Source: DATKYK01 sp034430255 | GTDB taxonomy: Bacteria > Chloroflexota > Dehalococcoidia > E44-bin15 | Direction: 5' to 3' | Assembly (NCBI GenBank): GCA_034430255.1 | Contig: DAOUEU010000117.1 | Coordinates: 1 to 5,976, forward strand | DNA length: 5,976 bases | Shown here: piece by piece, positions 1 to 5,976 of the stretch | How the letters are laid out: every line of letters starts with the position of its first letter | Numbering within the stretch: position 1 is the stretch's first letter | Position numbers and translations under genes: made by a program | The notes under the pieces: model-generated | What the model was told of the DNA's origin: nothing | What the model saw: the letters and a program-made list of their open reading frames with translations, nothing else | Database searches by the model: none

Positions 1-82
1 GCACACTCTGCCAGGACCGGGTCACAAATGATCTTACACCGGCTTGTGTCAAGACCTGTCCCACAGGGGCACTGCAATATGG
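1..82. repeat. Terminal direct repeat, left copy (contig end overlap)
   Basis: Bases 1-82 are identical to 5895-5976, the last 82 bases of the window. Both copies lie in the same reading frame of the fdhB cluster-4 region. This is the signature of a closed assembly (circle or tandem unit), not of a mobile-element terminal repeat: the identity stops exactly at the sequence ends and the coding frame continues through it. Confidence 0.97.
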
Positions 83-374
83 TGACAGGGAAGCTCTGCT
101 ATTGGAGGGGAAGGCGAGGGTAGCCAGTCTTGGTGGCAATGCCACTCTTTATGGAGAGGAGGAGCTGGGGGGGCTGCATGTACTGTATGTTCTTGATGAC
201 TCACCGGATGTTTATGGTCTCCCGCTGGATCCTAAGGTACCAGCGACCTCCACAGTCTGGCAGGACGTTCTTCAGCCTATAGGTTGGGGCGTGGCGGGAC
301 TTGCTGCACTGGGGCTGGGTTTCAACTACGTTATCGCCAAGAGGAAGATAAAGATCGAAAGTGAGGGCAAGTGA
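1..374 (+). CDS. fdhB: Formate dehydrogenase iron-sulfur (beta) subunit, 3' part
   Basis: This is the C-terminal part of the electron-transfer subunit of a membrane-bound formate dehydrogenase; its 5' part lies at 5486-5976. The open frame runs from codon ACA at position 3 to the TGA stop at 372-374. It begins inside the last cluster-binding region (CQDRVTNDLTPACVKTCP), which supplies three of the four cysteines of the fourth [4Fe-4S] motif. A segment of about 65 residues follows, then one hydrophobic stretch (about 263-325, GWGVAGLAALGLGFNYVI), followed by a basic tail (AKRKIKI). FdnH-type subunits carry such a C-terminal helix to anchor the dimer and relay electrons to the cytochrome b. Joined to the 5' part through the 82-base end overlap, the gene is 783 nt (260 residues), slightly shorter than E. 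coli FdnH (294). The internal TTG at 102 is not a start. The stop lies one base before the fdhI ATG, so the two are probably translationally coupled. Confidence 0.93.
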   Translation, partial: TLCQDRVTNDLTPACVKTCPTGALQYGDREALLLEGKARVASLGGNATLYGEEELGGLHVLYVLDDSPDVYGLPLDPKVPATSTVWQDVLQPIGWGVAGLAALGLGFNYVIAKRKIKIESEGK

Positions 375-375
375 T

Positions 376-1083
376 ATGACAACGGCGAAAGGCAAAGCGA
401 AATCGACACCCATAAGCCACACTTTCTTCGGGGCACCGCCGGCGCCTGGGGATGAGGTGTTAGAGCGTTATTCCAGGCCGGTTCGCATACTGCACTGGGT
501 AAACGCGATTACGTGGATAGTGCTGTTCATTACGGGGCTATTCTTCTTTGTGCCCCAGTTTGGGGGTGCTGCATCTGGAGGGGTGAGCGGGCTGTTGCAT
601 CGCATTGCCGCAGTGATCATGGTAGGCTGGGTTGTCATCTATTTCTTGGGCAGTCCCAAAGCTGCGCTCCGGGGTATAGGTGAGGCTTTCAAATGGGGTA
701 TTGATGATATCAAGTGGCTGCAGGCAGCCCCTTCCTACTATTTCTTTGGTGATGAGAAAAGCATGCCGCCGCAGGAGCACATGAACACAGGGCAGAAGCT
801 GTGGTGGTTGACTGTTCTTGGAGCAGGTGGGTTGATGATTGTCACCGGGGCGTTGATGTGGTTTTTCAAAGACATCATCTCCGCCGATGCCTTTTTATGG
901 AGTGCCTTTTTCCATGATGTTGGATTCATCGCCTTGCTGAGCTTTGCCTTTCTTCATGTTTACCTATCGGCTTTTCATCCCAAGATGCGTGGCATCTTCT
1001 GGTCGATGTGGAGGGGAACGGTCTCTGCCAGATACGCCGAGTCGCACCACAAGAAATGGTATGACAAGGTAAAAAAGGGGTAG
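376..1083 (+). CDS. fdhI: Formate dehydrogenase cytochrome b (gamma) subunit
   Basis: This is the membrane diheme cytochrome b that accepts electrons from FdhB and reduces quinone. The 235-residue product has four hydrophobic segments at about residues 41-60, 72-92, 143-164 and 175-198. Candidate heme ligands are H40 (RILHW), H75 (LLHRI), H180 (FFHD) and H194 (FLHVY). The last two are 14 residues apart, as are H155 and H169 of E. coli FdnI, and H40 and H75 fit FdnI H18 and H57. The N-terminal extension of about 25 residues before the first helix is longer than in FdnI. I chose ATG 376 because GAGGG at 363-367 sits a normal distance upstream and the fdhB stop ends at 374. An in-frame GTG at 361 would overlap fdhB and has no better ribosome site. 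The gene ends with TAG at 1081-1083 and is the last gene of the operon. The family assignment is firm; quinone type and direction of flux are inferred. Confidence 0.93.
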   Translation: MTTAKGKAKSTPISHTFFGAPPAPGDEVLERYSRPVRILHWVNAITWIVLFITGLFFFVPQFGGAASGGVSGLLHRIAAVIMVGWVVIYFLGSPKAALRGIGEAFKWGIDDIKWLQAAPSYYFFGDEKSMPPQEHMNTGQKLWWLTVLGAGGLMIVTGALMWFFKDIISADAFLWSAFFHDVGFIALLSFAFLHVYLSAFHPKMRGIFWSMWRGTVSARYAESHHKKWYDKVKKG

Positions 1084-1258
1084 AATTTATAAAATCTCGA
1101 TTATATCTCGTAGTTGGCTTAAGGCTAATTTTTAGACACCTTCATGAATTATATGTCGCTGGTTATTTTTAGTCATAAACCCTCGCCTCGACTCAGATGA
1201 CAATAGCCATATTTTACACTTAAGTAACTGCTGAAATAGTCTCAATCAACCTCCTAAT

Positions 1259-1281
1259 CCCCCAATCTTGGGGGACTTTTT
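1259..1281 (+). terminator. Rho-independent-type terminator hairpin
   Basis: CCCCCAA (1259-1265) pairs perfectly with TTGGGGG (1268-1274). Two bases (TC) lie between the arms, so the real loop probably opens to four or more. T5 (1277-1281) follows after AC. It lies about 175 bases downstream of the fdhI stop and could end the fdh transcript. The distance from the gene and the short T-run leave open that it is instead part of a dispersed hairpin repeat. Confidence 0.55.
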
Positions 1282-1285
1282 AAAG

Positions 1286-1302
1286 CTGGGGGACACCCCC
1301 AG
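1286..1302. repeat. Second G/C-block hairpin beside the terminator
   Basis: CTGGGGG (1286-1292) and CCCCCAG (1296-1302) form a 7-bp perfect stem with loop ACA. Another C5 run follows at 1304-1308. With the hairpin at 1259-1274 this gives an alternating series of C5 and G5 blocks that can pair in several ways. No T-run follows on the + strand. Such compact double hairpins are often dispersed intergenic repeats; whether this one recurs in the genome cannot be seen here. Confidence 0.5.
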
Positions 1303-1745
1303 ACCCCCGGTAAGAATTATCCTGCACCTCTTTCTCAGCGGTCTCTTAATATTGCTGGTTCCTGTCTTGAAGCCTTGGGAAAGTTAGTCCTCAAGCATTT
1401 AATAATCGCTGGCGTTAAAGTACCTCAACATTAGAACCAGCGGATGCTAACCGAGTAATAATGCTTCTGCAGTTCGCTCTATCAGACCATCTAAATAATA
1501 AGTCCTAGGTTTCTTACTTCTCTATACTCTTGAGCCTCTTTGTGTGTAACTCTAATGGAATCGTTTCCCCAAGCCACTTTGCTTATGTCGTTTATTAACC
1601 CTCGCATAGGGTATTACCGTGTTTGGGTAACTTTGAACTGTGCTGTTTTAAATTGTCGTGTTGGTTCTGTATTACCAGAAGCTCTTTCCGGTGAAATAGC
1701 TTTTAGCATACTATGGAAACGTTACTAAATAATTAGCAAAAGGGG

Positions 1746-1774
1746 TTGACAAATCTCTCCCGATATACTAGAAT
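1746..1774 (+). promoter_or_regulatory. Sigma-70-type promoter of the regulator/fdh operon
   Basis: A perfect -35 box TTGACA (1746-1751) and a -10 box TAGAAT (1769-1774, five of six consensus bases) are separated by the ideal 17 bases. Transcription should start near 1780-1782, giving a leader of about 40 bases before the winged-helix gene. No equally good promoter is visible in the 88 bases before fdhA, so this one may drive the whole regulator-fdhA-fdhB-fdhI unit. Confidence 0.75.
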
Positions 1775-1775
1775 T

Positions 1776-1799
1776 TGTAAAAATTAACAAACTTTTACA
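1776..1799. promoter_or_regulatory. Inverted repeat at the transcription start, candidate operator
   Basis: TGTAAAA (1776-1782) and TTTTACA (1793-1799) are perfect inverted 7-mers separated by 10 bases, so the half-site centres are 17 bases apart. They lie immediately downstream of the -10 box, across the predicted start site, where a bound dimer would block transcription. An inner pair, TTTGT (1774-1778) and ACAAA (1787-1791), overlaps it. The next gene encodes a winged-helix protein, so autoregulation is plausible. In AT-rich DNA such a repeat can also arise by chance. Confidence 0.4.
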
Positions 1800-1823
1800 T
1801 TCTAATTAGCTAGAAGGAAGGGC

Positions 1824-2174
1824 ATGAGTAGTAAAGGTTATCGGGATTATACGATAAAGCACGAGAAAATCGTTAATAAACTAATGGAGATGTCTGCAGA
1901 GGGAGATAGCGGCTGCTTTTCCATCTCAAGGCTGGCAATCGAACTCGGTATGGACCAAAGAACTGTTAGGGCTCATCTTAAAATCATCGAGATGGATCAC
2001 GGCGGGATTTTTACCGACCCCGATGAGAAGCAGTTCTGCACCAAAGAGGGTGTAATCTTGTTAGCTCAGAGGCTTGGTCTGGGAGAGATAGGTGGGAAAT
2101 CGAGAACTAAGAAATTGCCCTTGACGTCTTTTATGGCAATATTGACGGCATTTAGTTCGATATGTTATTATTGA
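1824..2174 (+). CDS. Small winged-helix DNA-binding protein, putative operon regulator
   Basis: The 116-residue protein has a helix-turn-helix at about residues 32-55 (ISRLAIELGMDQRTVRAHLK), where the conserved-looking LAxELGMDxRTVRxHL pattern marks turn and recognition helix. A probable wing at 56-72 ends in TKEG, a motif common after the wing in winged-helix regulators. An N-terminal helix (about 8-24) precedes it. There is no evident ligand, metal or phosphorylation domain. The last 17 residues are hydrophobic (LTSFMAILTAFSSICYY), which is unusual and could be a short anchor or a frayed C-terminus. Start ATG 1824 follows the purine-rich site AGAAGGAAGGG (1812-1822), and a strong promoter lies just upstream. 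The gene is co-directional with fdhA, 88 bases away, and looks more AT-rich than the fdh genes. A role in controlling the fdh operon is inferred from position only; I do not recognise the exact family. Confidence 0.75.
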   Translation: MSSKGYRDYTIKHEKIVNKLMEMSAEGDSGCFSISRLAIELGMDQRTVRAHLKIIEMDHGGIFTDPDEKQFCTKEGVILLAQRLGLGEIGGKSRTKKLPLTSFMAILTAFSSICYY

Positions 2175-2250
2175 GTAGATATTAACATATTAAAGTAGCA
2201 TAATTACCTGATATTTTGTACCGAATAAATAGAAATTTGGTCAAAAAAAT

Positions 2251-2257
2251 AGGAGGT
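2251..2257 (+). promoter_or_regulatory. Strong Shine-Dalgarno of fdhA
   Basis: AGGAGGT lies five bases before ATG 2263 and fixes the fdhA start, which puts the Tat motif at residues 4-10. It sits at the end of an 88-base AT-rich spacer (2175-2262) with no convincing promoter of its own, so fdhA may be expressed by read-through from the regulator gene. Confidence 0.85.
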
Positions 2258-2262
2258 AAGGT

Positions 2263-5200
2263 ATGGAGCTAACTCGAAGGGGTTTTATCAAGCTGTCCGG
2301 TGCCAGCACTGCTGGCTTTCTTTTGTTTAAGGGGGCGGGCTGGAAGAAGGTTTTAGGTTATTTACCCATTCCGCTTCACAAGAGGATCGGCGAGACGACC
2401 ACCATCTGCTGTTACTGTGGGGTTGGCTGCGGCGCCATTGCGGCTGCCGATGGGGGCAGGGTGGTGGACATCGAGGGGGATCCGGACCATCCCATTAATG
2501 AGGGTACTCTGTGCTCCAAGGGGCAGGCGCTGTCCCAGTTCCATACTGTTAATGGCGAGGACAACCCCAGGCGCTTGACCAAGCCTCTCTACCGTGCCTC
2601 CGCGGCTTCGGATTGGGAGGAGGTAAGCTGGGATTGGGCCATAGATACCGTTGCTGAGAGGATAAAGACTACCAGGGATAATAACTGGATCTCTACGATA
2701 GATGTCGGTGGTACTACCTATAGTGTGAACCGAACCGATGCGATCGCTGAGTTCGGTGGTGGCGAGCTGGACAATGAAGAGTGCTACCTCCTGGTGAAGA
2801 TGGCCCGTGCCTTGGGACTGGTGTACATCGAACACTGCGCCCGTATATGACACTCCGCTACTGTAGCGGCTCTGGCAGAGTCGTTCGGCAGGGGAGCAAT
2901 GACCAACCACTGGATCGATATCAGGAACTCCGACCGCATCATGATTATCGGTTCCAATGCGGCAGAAAACCACCCCATATCCTTCAAGTGGGTCACTAAG
3001 GCGAAGGAACGCGGAGCAAAGCTCATCAGTGTTGACCCCCGTTTCACTCGCACCTCATCCAAGGCTGATATATACGCGCCAATGAGATCGGGTTGCGATA
3101 TTACCTTTATCGGCGGGATGATTAGGTATGTCCTGGACGATATGCAGAAGCTTAGCCCGTCACTGCGTGCCGAGAAGTACAATATGACCTACGTGGCGGA
3201 ATATACCAATGCCGCGTTGATAATTAATTCTGAGTTTGAGGGTGCCTTCGATGCTTCACATCCGGGACGCTTTATCGGTTACACTGAGAATACCGATGAT
3301 GCACCCAGCAAAGTAGGCTCATATGACAAATCGAAGTGGGGGTATGCGAATGCAACCACACCTGCTTCGGATCCAGCTATAGTCAATAATACCTGGACCT
3401 CTTGGAGTGACCTGGATCCCAAGTGCGTGCTCAGGCTGCTGTGGGAGAATTACCAGGCGTATGGGCCAGAGAAAGTATCAGAGGTTACAGGGTGCCCCGT
3501 GGACACCTTTAAGGAGGTCTGCGAGACATATGCGGCATCCGGTGCGCCGGGAAAGGCTGGCACCATTATGTATGCCATGGGAACTACTCAGCACACCTAC
3601 GGCACACAGAACATCAGGGGCTATGCCATACTCCAGCTCCTGCTGGGCAATATCGGCGTAGCCGGAGGCGGCATTAACGCGCTCCGGGGAACGTCCAATG
3701 TGCAGGGTTCCACTGACATGTGCCTGCTGTCTCACATCCTGCCTGGATACCTCGCGGTAGTGCAAAATACTGATCAGACACTTGAGGATTATAAGAATAG
3801 GGCTAAAAGTGCCAAGGATTTCGTTACGCCTCAGGGTCTAGCCGGAGATAAGAGCGCCAGCTGGTGGTGGTACAATGAGGATGACCCCAATTACATGAAA
3901 TATATGGTTAGCCTGCTCAAGGCATGGTGGGGGGATAACGCTACCGCGGATAATGATTTCTGCTTTAGCTATCTGCCCAAGGTGACGGTCGGTCATGATT
4001 ACACCCATATCGGTGCATTTGAGGCGGTGGCAAACGGGACCGTCAAGGGCATGATGGTCTGGGGGCAGAACCCTGCTGTTGGAGGTCCCGATTCTGAGGC
4101 TGAGCGCAATGCACTGGAGAAGCTTGACTGGTTATTGGTCACCGACCTGTTTGAGACTGAGACGGCGGCATTCTGGAAGAGGCCGGGGGCTGATCCCGGC
4201 AGCATAGATACGGAGGTCTTTCTCCTGCCGGCAGCCTGCTCATATGAGAAGCAGGGTAGTATCTCTAACAGCGGCCGTTGGGCACAGTGGCGATACAAGG
4301 CATTGGACCCCATAGGACAGGCGAAGTCTGACCTGGCAATCGTAGATGAGCTGGTGCTCAAGCTTAAGGAGAAATACGCGGGGGAGACCGGTCCGAAGGC
4401 GGATCCCATAAACAAGCTATTCTGGAATTACCGCACCACCGGAGACTATGCCAATGAAGCAGACCCCAATGTGGCAGCTAAGGAGTACAACGGGTACGAT
4501 TGGGCCACTGGGACTGCCCTCACCAGCTTTGGAAGTCTGAAGAGTGATGGCTCAACGTGTTCGGGCAACTGGCTCTACTGTGGCATGTTTGGTAGTGACG
4601 GCAGGAACAGGGCCAAGGACCGCGATCCGGAGGACAAGAGCCTCAATCAGATAGGGCTCTACTCTGGCTGGTCGTGGTGCTGGCCTATAAACCGGCGCAT
4701 TATATATAACAGGGCCTCTGTTGACTTCGACGGCCAGCCGTGGGACAGCGAGCATCCAGTTATTGCCTATAACGGCGGTTGGAAAGGCGATGTGCCTGAC
4801 GGCGGCTGGCCCCCGATAAACGTGGCTGACAAGGGTTCGAAATTCCTCCCCTTCATAATGCAGAGTGAGGGCGTGGGGAAAATCTGGGGCCCCGGTCGAG
4901 TCGATGGGCCACTGCCCGTGGCCTACGAGCCATGGGAAAGCCCGGTAGATGAGAATCTGGTGACTGGTGTTGCCAAAGGTACAGAGGCCAAGGCTACCCC
5001 GGGATTTAACGATCCCTGCTGCTATATTGGCGAGATGGACGGCATGAATAAGAGGGGAACACCTAGCAAATATCCCTACGTTGGCATGACCTACAGGGTG
5101 TCTGAGATGTGGCAGGCGGGACAGATGACCCGCAACCACCCATGGTTGATTGAGCTCCAGCCGGAGGTGTTTGCCGAGCTGGGAGAAGAGCTGGCAGCCG

Positions 5201-5466
5201 ACAAGGGAATCAAAAACGGCGATGAGGTGAGGGTGTCAACAGCAAGGGGCTATGTCGATGCTATAGCCATCGTGACCAAGCGGTTACAAAGGTTGACAAT
5301 CGGAGGAAAGAGTGTTGACCAGGTGGGTGTACCCTGGCACTATGGTTATATAGGGGAAGCCAGCGCTCCCCACAGCAGTGGCAACATCCTTACCCCTCAC
5401 GTGGGAGATGCCAATACAACTATCCCTGAATACAAGACCTTCCTATGCAATATAGAGAAGGTATAG
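2263..5466 (+). CDS. fdhA: Formate dehydrogenase catalytic (alpha) subunit, selenocysteine, Tat-exported
   Basis: This is the molybdopterin (Mo or W bis-MGD) enzyme that oxidises formate to CO2 outside the cytoplasmic membrane. The frame is continuous over 1067 residues if TGA 2848-2850 is read as selenocysteine (U196); E. coli FdnG is 1015 residues. A Tat signal lies at the start (TRRGFIK, residues 4-10, then a hydrophobic stretch). The N-terminal [4Fe-4S] ligands are C49, C52, C56 and C84, with the conserved K86 of CSKG. The active site reads CARI-U-HSATVAALA; the adjacent His197 and the following GRGAMTNHW match FDH-N. MGD-binding segments include IDPRFTRT-like SVDPRFTRT and GNIGVAGGGINALRG (about 462-476). 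The C-terminal dinucleotide-binding domain ends in LTPHVGDANTTIPEYKTFL. ATG 2263 is preceded by AGGAGGT. fdhB follows 19 bases after the TAG stop. TGA ends both fdhB and the regulator gene, so the code itself is standard. The substrate is assigned from close FDH-N likeness; related Dehalococcoides proteins carry Ser at this position, this one does not. Confidence 0.95.
2848..2885 (+). promoter_or_regulatory. Selenocysteine UGA codon with bSECIS-like stem-loop
   Basis: Starting 14 bases after TGA (2848-2850), 2865-2873 (AGCGGCTCT) pairs with 2877-2885 (AGAGTCGTT). This forms nine pairs including two G-U, capped by the loop GGC (2874-2876). The bacterial rule is a stem within the mRNA just downstream of UGA with a G in the first two loop bases, about 16-37 bases from the codon. 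Here the loop starts 23 bases after it and opens with GG, so it fits as the SelB landing site. The element lies inside the coding sequence and encodes residues that match FDH-N. A 6-bp hairpin at 2855-2869 competes with its lower half. Confidence 0.8.
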
Positions 5467-5485
5467 GTAAGGCGAAAGGAGGGAA

Positions 5486-5976
5486 ATGGCAGACAAAGCG
5501 ATTCTATACGATGCGACCAAGTGCACTGCGTGCCGTGGCTGCCAGGTAGCGTGCAAGCAGTGGAATGACCTTCACGGTGTTAAGACTACCAACCGGGGAA
5601 CGTATGAGAACCCCCCTGACCTTTCCTGGGATACCTGGATAAAGATGGAGTTTCGTGAGGTTGGGAATAACGGGGATCTTCGCTGGCTATTCACCAGGCG
5701 CAGCTGCATGCACTGCACCGAAGCCGCCTGTGTTGAGGTCTGTCCCACCAAGGCTCTGTATCACCATGAGCTGGGCTTCGTTGCCTACGATAAGGAGAAG
5801 TGCAGTGGTTGCGGCTACTGTGTAGAAGCCTGTCCCTTCGATGTACCGCGGAGCGGGAGTGGGGCTATAACCGGGATACGCACGATGAACAAGTGCACAC
5901 TCTGCCAGGACCGGGTCACAAATGATCTTACACCGGCTTGTGTCAAGACCTGTCCCACAGGGGCACTGCAATATGG
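5486..5976 (+). CDS. fdhB: Formate dehydrogenase iron-sulfur (beta) subunit, 5' part
   Basis: This N-terminal part of the FdnH-like electron-transfer subunit covers 163 codons and two further bases before the window ends. Sixteen cysteines in four ferredoxin-type groups bind four [4Fe-4S] clusters: C13/16/19/23, C74/77/82/86, C106/109/112/116 and C137/140/152/156. The proteins of this family form a wire from the FdhA cluster to the cytochrome b. No signal peptide is present; family members are exported with FdhA through the Tat pathway by hitchhiking. ATG 5486 follows AGGAGGG (5477-5483) at a tight spacing of two bases; no alternative start fits, since the MADKAILYDATKC opening is typical. 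The fdhA stop ends 19 bases upstream. The sequence continues at position 83 of the window through the 82-base overlap: 491 + 292 nt = 783 nt, an exact 261 codons, giving a complete 260-residue protein. If the window were truly linear this would be a truncated gene. Confidence 0.95.
   Translation, partial: MADKAILYDATKCTACRGCQVACKQWNDLHGVKTTNRGTYENPPDLSWDTWIKMEFREVGNNGDLRWLFTRRSCMHCTEAACVEVCPTKALYHHELGFVAYDKEKCSGCGYCVEACPFDVPRSGSGAITGIRTMNKCTLCQDRVTNDLTPACVKTCPTGALQY
5895..5976. repeat. Terminal direct repeat, right copy (contig end overlap)
   Basis: Identical over all 82 bases to 1-82. Removing one copy leaves a 5894-base closed unit. It lies within fdhB, from the first cysteine codon of the fourth cluster group to codon 164. 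Confidence 0.97.

Larger units (their letters stand above)
1084..1823. other. 740-base AT-rich intergenic region
   Basis: No convincing gene lies here. The region is more AT-rich than the fdh genes and is dense in stop codons in all frames. It holds the G/C-block hairpin pair at 1259-1302, two weak 5-bp hairpins (ACCCT/AGGGT at 1598-1612, TTACC/GGTAA at 1614-1630), and the promoter and inverted repeat at 1746-1799. On the minus strand some short open stretches have protein-like composition: 38 residues from ATG 1607 to stop 1491, and 29 open codons before the stop at 1335. They may be remnants of a decayed gene, but I cannot name a family. I saw no tRNA fold, iteron array, exact DnaA box (TTWTNCACA) or transposase. 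If the unit is a circle or tandem copy, this is the only non-coding place large enough to hold a junction or an origin. Confidence 0.6.

Noticed and set aside
1..82. Terminal repeats as long terminal or target-site repeats of a mobile element
   Set aside because: The identity lies inside a conserved coding region, ends exactly at the window edges, and the gene reads through it in frame.
361..375. GTG 361 as the fdhI start
   Set aside because: It would overlap fdhB and lacks a ribosome site, whereas ATG 376 has GAGGG at a suitable distance.
1200..1330. DnaA-box-like sequences (TTTTACACT at about 1213, TTATCCTGCA at about 1317) as an origin
   Set aside because: Each differs from the box consensus, they are not clustered with iterons, and there is no initiator gene.
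1540..1728. 62-residue open frame in the intergenic gap
   Set aside because: It has no ribosome site, an unlikely composition and no recognisable motif.
1310..1740. tRNA, selC or CRISPR array in the intergenic gap
   Set aside because: No cloverleaf arms, conserved T-loop or regularly spaced repeats were found.
2848..2850. In-frame TGA as a premature stop making fdhA a pseudogene or two genes
   Set aside because: It lies exactly at the FDH-N selenocysteine position, the frame and family similarity continue unbroken on both sides, and a bSECIS-like stem-loop follows.
2362..2973. Antisense open frame of 203 residues, and similar ones at 2784-3182, 3999-4415, 4552-5139 and 5687-5971
   Set aside because: They lie opposite strongly conserved fdhA/fdhB coding sequence, show no family features, and are expected shadows of GC-rich codon use.
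2899..5466. Separate 855-residue gene starting at ATG 2899
   Set aside because: This methionine is residue 213 within the conserved GRGAMTNHW segment; there is no ribosome site and the frame is continuous with 2263 through the Sec codon.

Overview
The window carries one compact operon for a membrane-bound, outward-facing, selenocysteine-containing formate dehydrogenase of the E. coli FDH-N (FdnGHI) type. It points to an anaerobic bacterium that respires or cycles formate and inserts selenocysteine. The gene style is compatible with Chloroflexota (Dehalococcoidia-like) or another anaerobic sediment lineage, but that is a weak guess, because nothing in the window fixes the taxon.

Layout on the + strand: 1-374 is the 3' part of fdhB (four-cluster iron-sulfur subunit). 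376-1083 is fdhI (cytochrome b subunit). 1084-1823 is a 740-base AT-rich gap holding a terminator-like hairpin pair (1259-1302) and, at its far end, a good sigma-70-type promoter (1746-1774) with an inverted repeat at the predicted transcription start. 1824-2174 encodes a 116-residue winged-helix protein, probably a local regulator. 2263-5466 is fdhA (1067 residues), read through an in-frame TGA at 2848-2850 as selenocysteine 196, with a bSECIS-like stem-loop just after it. 5486-5976 is the 5' part of fdhB. No gene on the minus strand is supported.

The last 82 bases (5895-5976) repeat the first 82 exactly. Joining the ends through this overlap makes a 5894-base circle in which the two fdhB pieces fuse in frame into a complete 260-residue subunit with all 16 expected cluster cysteines and its C-terminal membrane helix. 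So the sequence is either a circular molecule or, more likely given that no replication or mobility gene is visible, one unit of a tandemly repeated fdh locus (or an assembly graph loop). Read around the circle the order is promoter, regulator, fdhA, fdhB, fdhI, terminator: one complete transcription unit.

Working model: FdhA, exported by the Tat system, oxidises formate to CO2 at a Mo/W-bis-MGD and selenocysteine site. Electrons pass through the FdhA [4Fe-4S] cluster and the four FdhB clusters to two hemes b in FdhI, and then to the quinone pool. Assembly factors (fdhD, fdhE), cofactor genes and the selenocysteine machinery (selA, selB, selC, selD) are not in the window and must be encoded elsewhere.
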